The position numbers and the translations under genes are program-made. A stretch of 64,000 bases of DNA from Methanospirillum purgamenti (GTDB lineage: Archaea > Halobacteriota > Methanomicrobia > Methanomicrobiales > Methanospirillaceae). Under the pieces are notes generated by a model. That model had not been told where the DNA came from. It ran no database searches and was given only the letters and a program-made list of their open reading frames with translations. Positions 34,329-43,298 of this stretch are shown here, in pieces. How positions within the stretch are numbered: position 1 is the first letter of the stretch; the number at the start of each line of letters is the position of its first letter. The stretch is taken from assembly GCF_018502485.1 (NCBI RefSeq), contig NZ_CP075546.1. One strand, written 5' to 3'.

Positions 34329-35617
34329 ACCTTCCACCGCATCTCTCCATACAGAATCACCACCTGATGATTGACGGGTGTGATACGGTTGAACTGGCAT
34401 TCGATTATGGAACCCCCCTGTATGTCACCGATGAGACCAGAATACGGGACAACTTCCGGGGGTATGTGGCTGCTCTGTCAGCCCATTACTCACATATCCG
34501 GGTTCTCTATGCAGCAAAGGCAAATGGAAACCTCAATATCATAAAGATCCTTGCAGAGGAGGGTGCAGGAGCAGATGTCTTCTCATCCGGAGAACTGCAT
34601 ATGGCCCTTCTTGCCGGGATGAAGCCAGAGCACCTGCTCTTTAATGGCTCCTCAAAGACCGAGGCAGATCATCGTCTGGCTGTGGAGAAAGGTGTCAGGG
34701 TATCACTTGATTCGCTGGATGAACTGGCTCAGCTTGACCGGATTGCAGGAGAAGCAGGAAAGGTTGCCCAGATATCCTTCAGGGTTAATCCGGCAATTGA
34801 TGTGCCGACACACCCGAAGATAGCAACCGGACTTGCAACATCGAAATTTGGTATCCCGGCAGCAGAGATTGCCGATGCCTATGCTGCAGCCCTTGCCTGT
34901 AAAAACGTCGTCCCGGTTGGTATTCACTGTCACATCGGTTCCCAAATCCTTGAGATCGAACCTTTTGCAAAGGAAGCACAGGTTATGATGGAGGTTGTTG
35001 AAGAGCTCCACCGGATGGGTGTGAAGTTCAAATTCATTGACCTTGGTGGCGGACTTGGAGTGGCATATGATCATCATGGACCAGATGCACCATCCTTTGC
35101 CAGCTATGCCAATGCTGTCATGCCGGTCTGCACATCGGTCCTTGGACGGCTCGGTATTTCACCTGAGATCTGGATTGAACCAGGCCGGTCCATGGTCTGT
35201 GACTCAACCGTCCTCCTGACCAAAGTGAACTCGGTCAAAAAGGCACACAAGACCTTTGTGAACGTGGACGCAGGATTCAATCTTCTCATCCGTCCGGCGA
35301 TGTATGATTCATACCATGAGGTGCTCGTGGCAAACCGTGCTGATGAAAAACCGGCTGGAACATACACGGTCACGGGCCCCATCTGTGAGACGGGGGATAT
35401 CCTTGCCCATGATCGGGAGCTCCCCGACGTTGTTGCCAGCGACTTGATAGCTGTCCTTGATGCTGGTGCCTACGGATACTCCATGGCATCCCAGTACAAT
35501 GGCAGGGGCCGGTGTGCAGAGGTGCTGGTAAGGAAAGGGGAGGCAGAACTGATGAGAAGGGCAGAGACCATTGCTGACCTGATGGCAAACCTCGTGATTC
35601 CTTCATGGCTTTCATAA
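34322..35617 (+). CDS. lysA: Diaminopimelate decarboxylase
   Basis: Last step of lysine synthesis, meso-diaminopimelate to L-lysine; PLP enzyme of the alanine-racemase-like barrel fold. 431 residues. PLP lysine K66 in VLYAAKANGN; the HCHIGSQI and GGGLGVAY blocks; CETGD, the variant of the CESGD motif that contributes the active-site cysteine across the dimer; and a C-terminal GAYGYSMASQYN. Second gene of the dapL-lysA-RPA operon. The epimerase (DapF) needed between DapL and LysA is not in the window. Confidence 0.95.
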   Translation: MVNLPPHLSIQNHHLMIDGCDTVELAFDYGTPLYVTDETRIRDNFRGYVAALSAHYSHIRVLYAAKANGNLNIIKILAEEGAGADVFSSGELHMALLAGMKPEHLLFNGSSKTEADHRLAVEKGVRVSLDSLDELAQLDRIAGEAGKVAQISFRVNPAIDVPTHPKIATGLATSKFGIPAAEIADAYAAALACKNVVPVGIHCHIGSQILEIEPFAKEAQVMMEVVEELHRMGVKFKFIDLGGGLGVAYDHHGPDAPSFASYANAVMPVCTSVLGRLGISPEIWIEPGRSMVCDSTVLLTKVNSVKKAHKTFVNVDAGFNLLIRPAMYDSYHEVLVANRADEKPAGTYTVTGPICETGDILAHDRELPDVVASDLIAVLDAGAYGYSMASQYNGRGRCAEVLVRKGEAELMRRAETIADLMANLVIPSWLS

Positions 35618-35632
35618 CACCGGAGTGAACCG

Positions 35633-36922
35633 GTGGTCAGATATCACTACGCTCTGGTCGATGACCTGGTTAGCAGGGAAGAATTTGACCGTCTGATAGA
35701 GAAGAAAATAAATGATTGCGGAAATCTTGCAGATGAGACTGCTGCAGCCCTGCTGGTGGTAAAAGATCTTGGCCGATCCCATGTCAAGATCCGTGGTCTT
35801 CGGGGAAAATCCTCCCTCTTCTGTTTTTATGGAAAGATAATCGGATTCTCCGGTGTCAAGGAGTTTGATAGGTCAGATGGAGAGAAGGGTCTTGTCTCAC
35901 GGCTGACAGTGGCTGATGAGACCGGACAGGTTGAACTGGTCTTCTGGGACGAACAGGCTGCAGCCCTTGAAGACACGTTTGAGATTGCTGATGTGGTTGA
36001 GATTATCGGACGACATGGAAAGTCTATCCGGGAGATTATGCCGCTCAACCTGCGAAAGACGTGTGTTGACATCGACTGCGTGATGGAGGTGAAAGAACGG
36101 AAACCTCCTGAGCGCACTGATCTGCATCTTCTCATCATCAGTCTTGCAGAGCCCCGTCCATTTACCCGTCGGGATGGAACCGGTGGTGAGATGGTGAGCG
36201 GACTTGTCGGTGACACAAATGGAACTGCACGGCTTCTCTGTTGGGAATCTGCCCTGTTATCCGGAGTATCGCCTGGGACGTCCTTATCGGTGACCGGTGC
36301 TCTGGTAAAAGAAGGAGATTATGGGGGAAGAGAGGTTATATTTGACGAAGAGAGTCACATCTCCCCTGTCAATACTATCCCGGCAATTCCGGTAACGCCA
36401 CTTGGCACCCTTGTCCCTGAACAGAGTTTTACTGTCCGGGGAACCATTACAAAAATCCTTCCTGCAAAACCGTTTACGAAACGGGATGGTACGACTTCCT
36501 GGGTCAGGAACCTCCGGTTTTCTGATGAGAGTGCAGAAGTTCCTCTGGTACTCTGGGATGCTGATGCAAAACGAACGCTCCTTTCCGGTGAAACGCTCAT
36601 GCTTTACAATGCCTATGCAAAGATTGGGCGATCTGGTGAGACTGAAGTATCCCTCGGAAGGAGCGGCGCTCTGTTCGTGGTTCCGGGACAAACAGAAAAA
36701 GTCCGGATTGAAGGAGTCGTTCTTCATGTACCAGAAGGTACCCTTCTTGCAACCAGCGAGGGATCATGGCTTGTGGAGACAAAACTTCCTCATGGTACCC
36801 ATGTGATCATGACTGGCCTGGCAAGTGGAAAAAGAGTCTTTTGCGAAAGTGAAGAAGTGGTAAATCACGACCCTAAAGCTATGAAAAATGACATTTCCGC
36901 TTTTATCCGGTCACTTTCATAA
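35633..36922 (+). CDS. Replication protein A-type single-strand DNA-binding protein
   Basis: 429 residues with three OB folds in tandem, at about 65-150, 165-245 and 260-345, each with the archaeal RPA pattern (SRLTVADETGQVELVFWDEQ, SGLVGDTNGTARLLCWES, RNLRFSDESAEVPLVLWDAD), and a fourth shorter OB-like segment near the end. Lacks the C-terminal zinc finger of some methanogen RPAs. Binds single-stranded DNA in replication and repair and fits with radA just downstream, which has its own promoter. Start is GTG 35633, 15 bp after lysA, probably in the same transcript. Confidence 0.85.
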   Translation: MVRYHYALVDDLVSREEFDRLIEKKINDCGNLADETAAALLVVKDLGRSHVKIRGLRGKSSLFCFYGKIIGFSGVKEFDRSDGEKGLVSRLTVADETGQVELVFWDEQAAALEDTFEIADVVEIIGRHGKSIREIMPLNLRKTCVDIDCVMEVKERKPPERTDLHLLIISLAEPRPFTRRDGTGGEMVSGLVGDTNGTARLLCWESALLSGVSPGTSLSVTGALVKEGDYGGREVIFDEESHISPVNTIPAIPVTPLGTLVPEQSFTVRGTITKILPAKPFTKRDGTTSWVRNLRFSDESAEVPLVLWDADAKRTLLSGETLMLYNAYAKIGRSGETEVSLGRSGALFVVPGQTEKVRIEGVVLHVPEGTLLATSEGSWLVETKLPHGTHVIMTGLASGKRVFCESEEVVNHDPKAMKNDISAFIRSLS

Positions 36923-36957
36923 ATGCAGTTTTCACTTTCACCCCGTTTCTTTTAGAC

Positions 36958-36965
36958 TTAAATAC
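36958..36965 (+). promoter_or_regulatory. TATA box of radA
   Basis: TTAAATAC lies about 40 bp upstream of the radA ATG. This predicts transcription beginning near 36990 and a very short leader with GAGG just before the start codon. It separates radA transcription from the upstream lysA-RPA genes. Confidence 0.6.
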
Positions 36966-36999
36966 CCCTCGTTGCCACCTGTATGATGAGGAAAATACT

Positions 37000-38223
37000 A
37001 TGGCAACAGAAGCATACAAACTTGAGGACATTCCCGGTGTGGGACCTACTACCGCAGAGAAACTCCGCGAAGCCGGGTATGAGTCAGTGGAGAAGATTGC
37101 ACAGGCAACTGCAACTGAACTCTATGATACTGCAGAAATTGGGGAGGCAACCGCCCGCAAGATGATAAAATGGTGCACAACCCAGCTGAACCCTGATGCA
37201 GAAGAATCCACAACTGCTCCGTCCGCAAATAAGGAAGATATAACAAATATGCCACAACGGAGACTGGATATTGAAGATATTCCGGGTGTCGGCCCGGCTA
37301 TTGCAGAAAAACTTCGGGATGCAGGATTTCTGACTGTTGAAAGTATTGCAACCTCACTCCCTTCAACCCTGGCAGAAGCTGCAGAACTGGGTGAGGCAAC
37401 CGCAAAGAAGATGATCAAGTGGTGCCGGGATCAGGCAGATATTGGCGGATTTAAGACTGGAACCGATGTCTTTGAGCAACGTCTGAAAGTCAAGAAACTT
37501 CGCACCCTTGTTCCGGAAGTCGATGAACTCCTTGGTGGAGGATTTGAGACCCAGGCCATCACTGAAATGTATGGTGAGTTCGGTTCTGGTAAATCCCAGA
37601 TTGTCCACCAGATGGCAGTCAATGTTCAGCTCCCTGAGGAAATTGGTGGTCTTAATGGTTCGGTCATCTACGTGGACACTGAAAACACCTTCAGACCTGA
37701 ACGTATTGAGCAGATGGTAAAGGGCCTTGAGATAGAAGGTGCAGAACCGCAGGAATTCTTAAAAAATATCCACGTGGCCCGTGCCCAGACCTCTGACCAT
37801 CAGATGCTTCTTATCGAGACATCCAGAGAACTTGCTGAAGAACTGAAGGCTGCAGGGAAACCAGTCAAGCTGGTAATTGTGGATTCTCTTACCGGTCTTT
37901 TCAGGTCAGAGTATGCAGGACGGGGTTCTCTTGCAGAACGTCAACAGAAACTGAACCGTCACATGCATGACATCTTCAAACTCTGTGACGAGTACAATGC
38001 CATAGGCCTTGTGACAAACCAGGTCCAATCCAATCCGGCAGTTTTCTTTGGTGATCCAACAAAACCTATCGGAGGAAATATCGTCGGCCATACCGCTACC
38101 TTCAGGGTATACCTGCGTAAAAGCAAGGGCGGAAAGCGTATCTTCCGGCTTGTTGACAGTCCAAACCTGCCGGAAGGGGAAGCAACGTTCCTTGTGGAAG
38201 AGGGCGGTCTTCGGTCCTGCTAA
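37000..38223 (+). CDS. radA: RadA recombinase with duplicated N-terminal HhH domain
   Basis: Archaeal RecA/Rad51 orthologue that forms filaments on single-stranded DNA for homologous recombination. 407 residues, where RadA proteins usually have about 320-350. The extra length is a second copy of the N-terminal helix-hairpin-helix domain: copy 1 at 7-59 and copy 2 at 89-142, both with LEDIPGVGP or IEDIPGVGP and GEATA(R/K)KMIKWC, joined by a polar linker. The core has the polymerisation/Walker A region YGEFGSGKSQ (191-200), Walker B LVIVDSLTGLF and the DNA-binding loop region with PAVFFGDPTKPIGGN. An in-frame ATG at residue 84, with AAGGAAG upstream, would give a 324-residue RadA of normal size. 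Confidence 0.95.
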   Translation: MATEAYKLEDIPGVGPTTAEKLREAGYESVEKIAQATATELYDTAEIGEATARKMIKWCTTQLNPDAEESTTAPSANKEDITNMPQRRLDIEDIPGVGPAIAEKLRDAGFLTVESIATSLPSTLAEAAELGEATAKKMIKWCRDQADIGGFKTGTDVFEQRLKVKKLRTLVPEVDELLGGGFETQAITEMYGEFGSGKSQIVHQMAVNVQLPEEIGGLNGSVIYVDTENTFRPERIEQMVKGLEIEGAEPQEFLKNIHVARAQTSDHQMLLIETSRELAEELKAAGKPVKLVIVDSLTGLFRSEYAGRGSLAERQQKLNRHMHDIFKLCDEYNAIGLVTNQVQSNPAVFFGDPTKPIGGNIVGHTATFRVYLRKSKGGKRIFRLVDSPNLPEGEATFLVEEGGLRSC

Positions 38224-38247
38224 ATCCACAATTATAGGAGTTTATCT

Positions 38248-38946
38248 GTGTTACGGGGCGTGATAACTGATATAGATGGAACACTGACTGATGAAAAGCG
38301 CAGGCTTTCGACTGCTGCCATAGAGACAATACGAAAGCTCCAGGAGAATGGTATAGAGGTGGTACTCTCCTCAGGGAACACCTCATGCCTTCTCAAAGGG
38401 CTCTGTAAGCTCATCGGCACCGGCGGAACATTCATTGGTGAAAATGGTGGCGTGTACCGCATTGGATTTCAGGGCTCAATGAAGGTTATGGCGAACCGGG
38501 ATATTGCAGTAAAAGCTCTGAACCTGTTAGAAGAATACTATACGAAAAAAGGCATCCGTCTTGAGCTTTACTCCCACCAGGAGCGGTATTCTGATATCGC
38601 GTTTGCCCGGGAGGTACCGGTAGACGAGGTGAGGTCTCTTCTTGCTGGCTGGCCGGTTGATATCATGGATACAAACTTTGCGATTCATATTCATGAGGCT
38701 GGAATCGATAAAGGAAAGACGTTTCATATTGTTGCAGAACAGCTAGGTATACTACCTGAGGAGTTCCTTGGCATAGGAGACTCAGAGAACGATATCGGTA
38801 TGATTAAGGCTGCAGGTACCGGTTGTTGCGTTGCAAATGCACAAGAAGATGTACGGAATACTTCTGACTTTTGTTCATCAGTTCCGTACGGAGAAGGATT
38901 TGTTGAGATTATGAGGAAGTACTTCCCTCACATTCTGGCAAGATAA
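38248..38946 (+). CDS. Phosphoglycolate phosphatase, archaeal HAD type
   Basis: Haloacid-dehalogenase phosphatase of the archaeal phosphoglycolate phosphatase family (subclass IIB), 232 residues. Nucleophile D8 and acid D10 in ITDIDGTLTDEKR, SSGNTSCL as motif II, lysine K175 region GIDKGKTF, and GIGDSENDIGMI as motif IV. It hydrolyses 2-phosphoglycolate. GTG start at 38248 with TAGGAG about 7 nt upstream. It overlaps the convergent PRC-barrel gene by 19 bp at the 3' end. Sugar-phosphatase activity on related substrates is the alternative. Confidence 0.85.
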   Translation: MLRGVITDIDGTLTDEKRRLSTAAIETIRKLQENGIEVVLSSGNTSCLLKGLCKLIGTGGTFIGENGGVYRIGFQGSMKVMANRDIAVKALNLLEEYYTKKGIRLELYSHQERYSDIAFAREVPVDEVRSLLAGWPVDIMDTNFAIHIHEAGIDKGKTFHIVAEQLGILPEEFLGIGDSENDIGMIKAAGTGCCVANAQEDVRNTSDFCSSVPYGEGFVEIMRKYFPHILAR

Positions 38947-39179
38947 CGGTCTACCACGATAAAGTCCTTGATGTCCCTTACTGCTTCAAAGGGGATAAGC
39001 ATCCGATCTCCGTCCAGAGTATATCCGGTTGTATCAAAGGACTGGTCCGGCTCGAGCACAAGGTCGGTGATAAGGCCGGTATCAAAATCTACCATCAGAT
39101 TGCGAAGTGATCCGATTGCTTTCCCGTCATTGGTCACGATCTGTTTCCGTGAGAGCGTGCGGGCAAGTATGGACTTCAT
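38928..39179 (-). CDS. PRC-barrel domain protein
   Basis: 83 residues, one PRC barrel filling the whole protein: LSRKQIVTNDGKAIGSLRNL, FDTGLITDLVLEPD, then LIPFEAVRDIKDFIVVD. Single-domain PRC-barrel proteins are frequent in methanogens; some bind tRNA-modifying or cell-division partners (the CdpB family in haloarchaea), and others have no known role. Its 3' end overlaps the phosphatase gene by 19 bp on the opposite strand, so the two mRNAs are complementary at their ends. Confidence 0.8.
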   Translation of the reverse strand: MKSILARTLSRKQIVTNDGKAIGSLRNLMVDFDTGLITDLVLEPDQSFDTTGYTLDGDRMLIPFEAVRDIKDFIVVDRYLARM

Positions 39180-39238
39180 ATATCAGATTTCGGTTGTATC
39201 CAATAATAAATCTCCCGATCAGATACTGATATCTCCGG

Positions 39239-40228
39239 TTATCGTCTTGGTTTTATACCTGTCTGTTTGAGAGCTTTTTCAATTGACCAATATCCCCGGT
39301 CGAACTCTTCCTGTAATTGCTGGTTAACCTCTTTCTGAGAAAGATTGGTCTGGTTGAGCTCGTTATACCTGGATCGGAGCCGCTCTGTCTCATCTTTATT
39401 CCAGGCCTTCCTGGTCCGTTTCCTGCCAGGTTCCTTTGGTGTTTGTGCGGTATTGAGAAGAAATCCGGGGATCAGCGCTGCCATCTCATCTATCCTGGCA
39501 TCAAACATAACGGGAGATATCTCAAATCCGGTTGCTCTTCGTGAGAGTCCGATCGCTGTTTTTGCGGTTGAAAATCCACCAAGGAAGAGATCACAGACCA
39601 GATCCCCTTCATTACTGCTGTACTGGATGATTTTACTTAAAAGAGCGGAGGGAAGTTCATTTTTATTCTTCACCTTTCCTGGTTTATACTCCCGGTTGAT
39701 GATCCAGACATCCTCCCGGTCCTGGTAATTAAGTGATCCCCCGTTCTCATCCTTCTCTGAAAGAGAGAACCTGCATTGGGTGTTAAATGTCCGAATGCCC
39801 CCGGGCTTTTCATAAAACAAGATATGGTAATGAGAAGACACATACTTCAGGCTGGTAAATACCCCAAAATTATATCGCCAGATGATATGGTTTACTTCCT
39901 CCAGGCTGGTTTCATAGAGTGCATTGAGGATGTGACGAAGATGGGTGTATCCAGAGACGATATAGAGTGACCCTCCCGGCCGGAGGATTCGTTCGGCCTG
40001 ACCGATCCAGTCCTTTGTAAATAATTCATATTCCTCCGCTGGGATTTCTACATATCCATCTGTTACAAATGATTCATCCCGGTTATAGTGCCGGTGGAGT
40101 TTATCCCCTTCAATGCCATAGGGAGGATCAGTTATGATGAGGTCAACGGAGTTATCTGGAATAAGAACAGATCCGGAGATGCAATCACCGTTGTAAAAAA
40201 TACCTCCCGGAGTAGTAACCGATCGCAT
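39239..40228 (-). CDS. Orphan DNA methyltransferase with C-terminal DNA-binding domain
   Basis: 329 residues. The motif order is catalytic motif IV DPPY (34-37) first, then SAM motif I near DLFLGGFSTAKTAIGLS, as in beta-class N4-cytosine/N6-adenine methyltransferases. After the catalytic domain, the last 65 residues are basic and helical with the pattern KAWNKDETERLRSRYNELNQ, resembling a SANT/Myb- or HTH-type DNA-binding module. No restriction endonuclease gene is adjacent; neighbours are a PRC-barrel protein and an HTH-CBS protein. Likely a solitary methyltransferase, perhaps a conserved epigenetic mark or a relic of a restriction system. It begins 10 bp after the HTH-CBS gene ends. Confidence 0.85.
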   Translation of the reverse strand: MRSVTTPGGIFYNGDCISGSVLIPDNSVDLIITDPPYGIEGDKLHRHYNRDESFVTDGYVEIPAEEYELFTKDWIGQAERILRPGGSLYIVSGYTHLRHILNALYETSLEEVNHIIWRYNFGVFTSLKYVSSHYHILFYEKPGGIRTFNTQCRFSLSEKDENGGSLNYQDREDVWIINREYKPGKVKNKNELPSALLSKIIQYSSNEGDLVCDLFLGGFSTAKTAIGLSRRATGFEISPVMFDARIDEMAALIPGFLLNTAQTPKEPGRKRTRKAWNKDETERLRSRYNELNQTNLSQKEVNQQLQEEFDRGYWSIEKALKQTGIKPRR

Positions 40229-40238
40229 GAAAAAGGAA

Positions 40239-41117
40239 TTAATTAGTCGGCAGTGTCCGGAAGATATCTGACTGGGTCAGGATTCCAACCGGTCTGTTCT
40301 CTTCGAAAACAACAAGACGTCCGATAGAACGCTCCTTGAATTTTCTGATGACCTCGTAGAGCTGGACCGATGCATCAGCATATACCACATCTTCAGTCAT
40401 GACCTCACTGACCTGGGTGTCTAGTGGAAGATCCTGTTCTATGGCGTGAAGTATATCTGACATGGTTACAATGCCCCGGAGAAATCCCCCGTCCATGACT
40501 GGAGCACCATGGATGTGGTGTGTATTAAAGAGTCTTACGGCCTCTTTCAGGGAATTTTTTGTAGAAAGCATCTTAATTGGGGTGGTCATATAGTCCCGGA
40601 TAGGTTTTTTTGGCAAAGATACCATCTCAAGGATTGAGACGATCAGGGCTGGCTCATTCTCATCTTTCCCAAAGACTTCACCCTTGATAAGCAGTTTATT
40701 GACCGGGGTTGGTCCAATGGTGATGACATCACCATTATTGAAAAGTTTCACACTTCCGATGATCCGAATCTGGGCATGGCAGATATCGGCATGGGAGAGG
40801 GTGGTAAAGATGATCTCACCAACTTTCACACCCGGAACAATCTCTCCGTCACGGGAGATCTTGACTTCATATGCTTCCCCGTTGTGTTTCAGGTTGAGTT
40901 CTTTGTACGCAAGAGCGGTCGGATGGTACCCCCCTTTTGGCCCTGGAATTCCATCAACGAGTCCTATCGCCTTGAGTGCCTGCATCTGGTTTCTGACAGT
41001 TCCGGGATTGCGTAAAATGATGTCAGCTATCTCCTCTCCTTTTATCGGAAGGGATTTTTTCTCATACAGGCTGATAAGAGTAATCAGGATATCGTTTTGA
41101 ATCGGAGATAAATCCAT
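40239..41117 (-). CDS. HTH regulator with paired CBS domains
   Basis: 292 residues from the ATG at 41117; the frame runs up to an ATG at 41159 but the conserved HTH starts at MDLSPIQNDILITLISLYEK. Winged helix at 1-75 (EEIADIILRNPGTVRNQMQALKAIGLV in part), a middle domain of some 90 residues (VKVGEIIFTTLSHADICHAQ), and two CBS domains at about 175-290 (MTTPIKMLSTKNSLKEAVRL; MTEDVVYADASVQLYEVIRK). CBS pairs sense adenine nucleotides or SAM. This domain order is a known archaeal family, but its regulon is not established. Co-directional with the methyltransferase that follows by 10 bp. Confidence 0.85.
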   Translation of the reverse strand: MDLSPIQNDILITLISLYEKKSLPIKGEEIADIILRNPGTVRNQMQALKAIGLVDGIPGPKGGYHPTALAYKELNLKHNGEAYEVKISRDGEIVPGVKVGEIIFTTLSHADICHAQIRIIGSVKLFNNGDVITIGPTPVNKLLIKGEVFGKDENEPALIVSILEMVSLPKKPIRDYMTTPIKMLSTKNSLKEAVRLFNTHHIHGAPVMDGGFLRGIVTMSDILHAIEQDLPLDTQVSEVMTEDVVYADASVQLYEVIRKFKERSIGRLVVFEENRPVGILTQSDIFRTLPTN

Positions 41118-41159
41118 AATTATGTGCTCATGAGTGCCTTCATCATATTCAATTCCCAC

Positions 41160-41705
41160 TAAAGAACGATGTAGATGCCTGTCAAAAATTTTTGTGACTG
41201 GCTGGATCAGGTCTATCAGATTTTATTGAGTGTATCTACATGATAAATCATGATGGTTATGAGGGTATTACGAGATCCTGTATTGATGTGTAAACCTGAA
41301 TAAATTGGGTATTTTATAGTTGAAAGAAGAACGCGACCATGCCACCAAATTGATTGAGTATATGAGTGTCAGGAATTTACTTTCTTGTTGATAATATTTG
41401 ACAGGATTACCCACATACTTTTCAAGTATTAATGGCGGGAGTTTTTGTAAATTTGGGGACATCACATGGTATATGTATACAATATATCCGCTAAAACTGA
41501 ATGCCCCTTTCGTGGATTTTTATTGTTATCCCATAGATAATTAGGATTCATCAAGAGAGGGTGTCCAATTATGGAGCGGTAACTCATCCAATCAAATTTC
41601 AGTTGATTTGATCAGCTCGGTTTCTATGTATTAGCCATCTATTCAGTTTTTAACCAACGACAATAAAAGAATATTTTTATCTATAAATGTGGCTTACGAA
41701 GTTAT
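41160..41705. promoter_or_regulatory. AT-rich intergenic region with promoter of the TPR protein
   Basis: About 550 bp without a convincing gene; a 65-codon frame on the minus strand looks like chance in AT-rich DNA. TATAAATG at 41682-41689 lies only about 20 bp before the ATG at 41706, so the message of the TPR gene would be leaderless or nearly so. No repeat, tRNA or riboswitch pattern was recognised. Confidence 0.4.
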
Positions 41706-42932
41706 ATGCAAAGAAAGTTGATTTTGCTGTTTTCACTATTATCTGTGATATTATTAGCTTTTTGGGTTCAGGCAGATAATGATAACAGTAATTACGAGAA
41801 AGGTTTGAGGCTTTTTGAACAAGGAAAATTTGAAGAAGCCCTGGATGCTTTTGACCAACAAATTCTAATTAATGAAAAATCATGCACCGTTTGGGCCGCA
41901 AAAGCACTTACTCTTTATAAATTAGGTCAGTATGACGAAGCAAAATCGGCAATAGAAAAAGAATTAGAATTAGATCAGTTTAAAGAAAAAACCGTAAATG
42001 GCATCATTGGTCAGATTGCTCTTTTTGGAAAAAATATGGGATTTTCAAATGATGATTTTGTTGGTTTTTTTACTGAAATGGTCACAAAATTTGAAAATCC
42101 ATCCGATACATCAGAAAAAAAGAATGATAACCCCAATACAGTGATTGACACTCCAGATCCGATAAAAGATAACCCTGATTCAGTGAGTGACAAACCTTGC
42201 CCGATGACTGGTAGTTCTGATCCAGTGAGTGATAATCCTGTTCCGATAACCGATAATCCAGCTCCTGTCAATGATAATTCTAATCCGATAATTAACAATC
42301 CTATACCACTGGATGAGAATTCAGTTCCAATAACTGATGGTCCAGTTCCAGTGAATGATAATCTTGTTGATGACGATGAGAATTCAGATACTGACTGGAT
42401 TTCTAAAGGAAGCGAGTTTCAGAAAAATGGTGAATTAGATAAGGCAATTGAAGCATTTAACAAAGCAATAGATATTAATCCAAAAGATGAAATAGCATGG
42501 AATAATAAAGGGACGGCTTTAGTAGAACAAGGTAAATTTAATGAGGCAATTGAAGCCTTTGATAAAGCGATAAATATTAATTCGGATTTCGAAGATGCCT
42601 GGATGAATAAGGGATTAATACTGAAAAACCTAGGTAGATATGAAGAAGCAATTGACGCATTTGAAGAGGTTTTACGAATTAATCCAAATAATGAATTAGT
42701 TCAGGAGTATAGAGATGAATTGTTAAAGTTAATCAACGATTCGAATCCAACGAAGAATCAACCACCCGTAAACAATCAGCAACCCATCAAAGAACAACCA
42801 CCCGTAAACCAAAAGCCCGTAACTCCTCATAAGGATTGTTGTGCAGTAATGATGAGTTGTGGTGGGAATCTTGATTGTTATTATGGTGAGGGATGTGGGA
42901 CTAATGATTTACCTCTAAATTGCATGGTCTAG
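41706..42932 (+). CDS. Secreted TPR protein with DNPxP repeats and Cys-rich tail
   Basis: 408 residues. Signal peptide (LILLFSLLSVILLAFWVQA), two N-terminal TPR units (about 28-95), then a low-complexity segment at about 140-225 with repeated D-N-P-x-P-x-x-D phrases (DNPVPITDNPAPVNDNSNP), three further TPRs at about 232-335, a Pro/Gln-rich linker, and a C-terminal tail with seven cysteines (KDCCAVMMSCGGNLDCYYGE). The TPR units match the methanogen consensus AWNNKGTALVEQGKFNEAIE. Likely extracellular and perhaps held together by disulphides. Markedly AT-rich against its surroundings. Unknown partners. Confidence 0.7.
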   Translation: MQRKLILLFSLLSVILLAFWVQADNDNSNYEKGLRLFEQGKFEEALDAFDQQILINEKSCTVWAAKALTLYKLGQYDEAKSAIEKELELDQFKEKTVNGIIGQIALFGKNMGFSNDDFVGFFTEMVTKFENPSDTSEKKNDNPNTVIDTPDPIKDNPDSVSDKPCPMTGSSDPVSDNPVPITDNPAPVNDNSNPIINNPIPLDENSVPITDGPVPVNDNLVDDDENSDTDWISKGSEFQKNGELDKAIEAFNKAIDINPKDEIAWNNKGTALVEQGKFNEAIEAFDKAININSDFEDAWMNKGLILKNLGRYEEAIDAFEEVLRINPNNELVQEYRDELLKLINDSNPTKNQPPVNNQQPIKEQPPVNQKPVTPHKDCCAVMMSCGGNLDCYYGEGCGTNDLPLNCMV

Positions 42933-43298
42933 GTCAATTATTAATTTTTTTTCCGTGAAAATCTGGAGTTTGAATATGATAATCAATAGAGAGGGTGTTG
43001 CTTGACGATTAAGTCGGTTTTTTAGTAATAAAATAAACTCATTTTCTGAATCACTCGGTTGTTCTGGCATTTCCCATTGGATTATTCTAATGCGGAAGTC
43101 TGAATGGAAAACAAAAGAATGTGATAGTGGGGTTGGGTTAGTGATATCACTTGTTTTTCAGACAGAGCCCTTTCTTTCATAAAATTCTCATTACTTTGAA
43201 TGAATATCATTCTGCATTCAAGCTTCGCTTTGGAATTATTTTTCTTTTTCAATACTGGTGCAGATGATCATTAATAACCTGATAGGATAAGGTACGAT
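42933..43298. other. Intergenic stretch, nothing recognised
   Basis: About 365 bp with no supported gene. A T-rich tract just after the TPR gene (about 42946-42952) is a likely terminator. The DNA is AT-rich and contains no repeat, tRNA-like fold or clear TATA box visible by eye. Confidence 0.4.

Noticed and set aside
33180..36922. lys riboswitch or other leader control before dapL
   Set aside because: Only 62 bp separate dapL from the chemoreceptor stop; no aptamer-like structure fits.
38928..38946. 19-bp convergent overlap of the phosphatase and PRC-barrel genes as an antisense switch
   Set aside because: Short convergent 3' overlaps are common in compact genomes and nothing else suggests regulation.
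41268..41465. 65-codon minus-strand frame in the AT-rich intergenic region
   Set aside because: No ribosome site, no family, composition of random AT-rich DNA.
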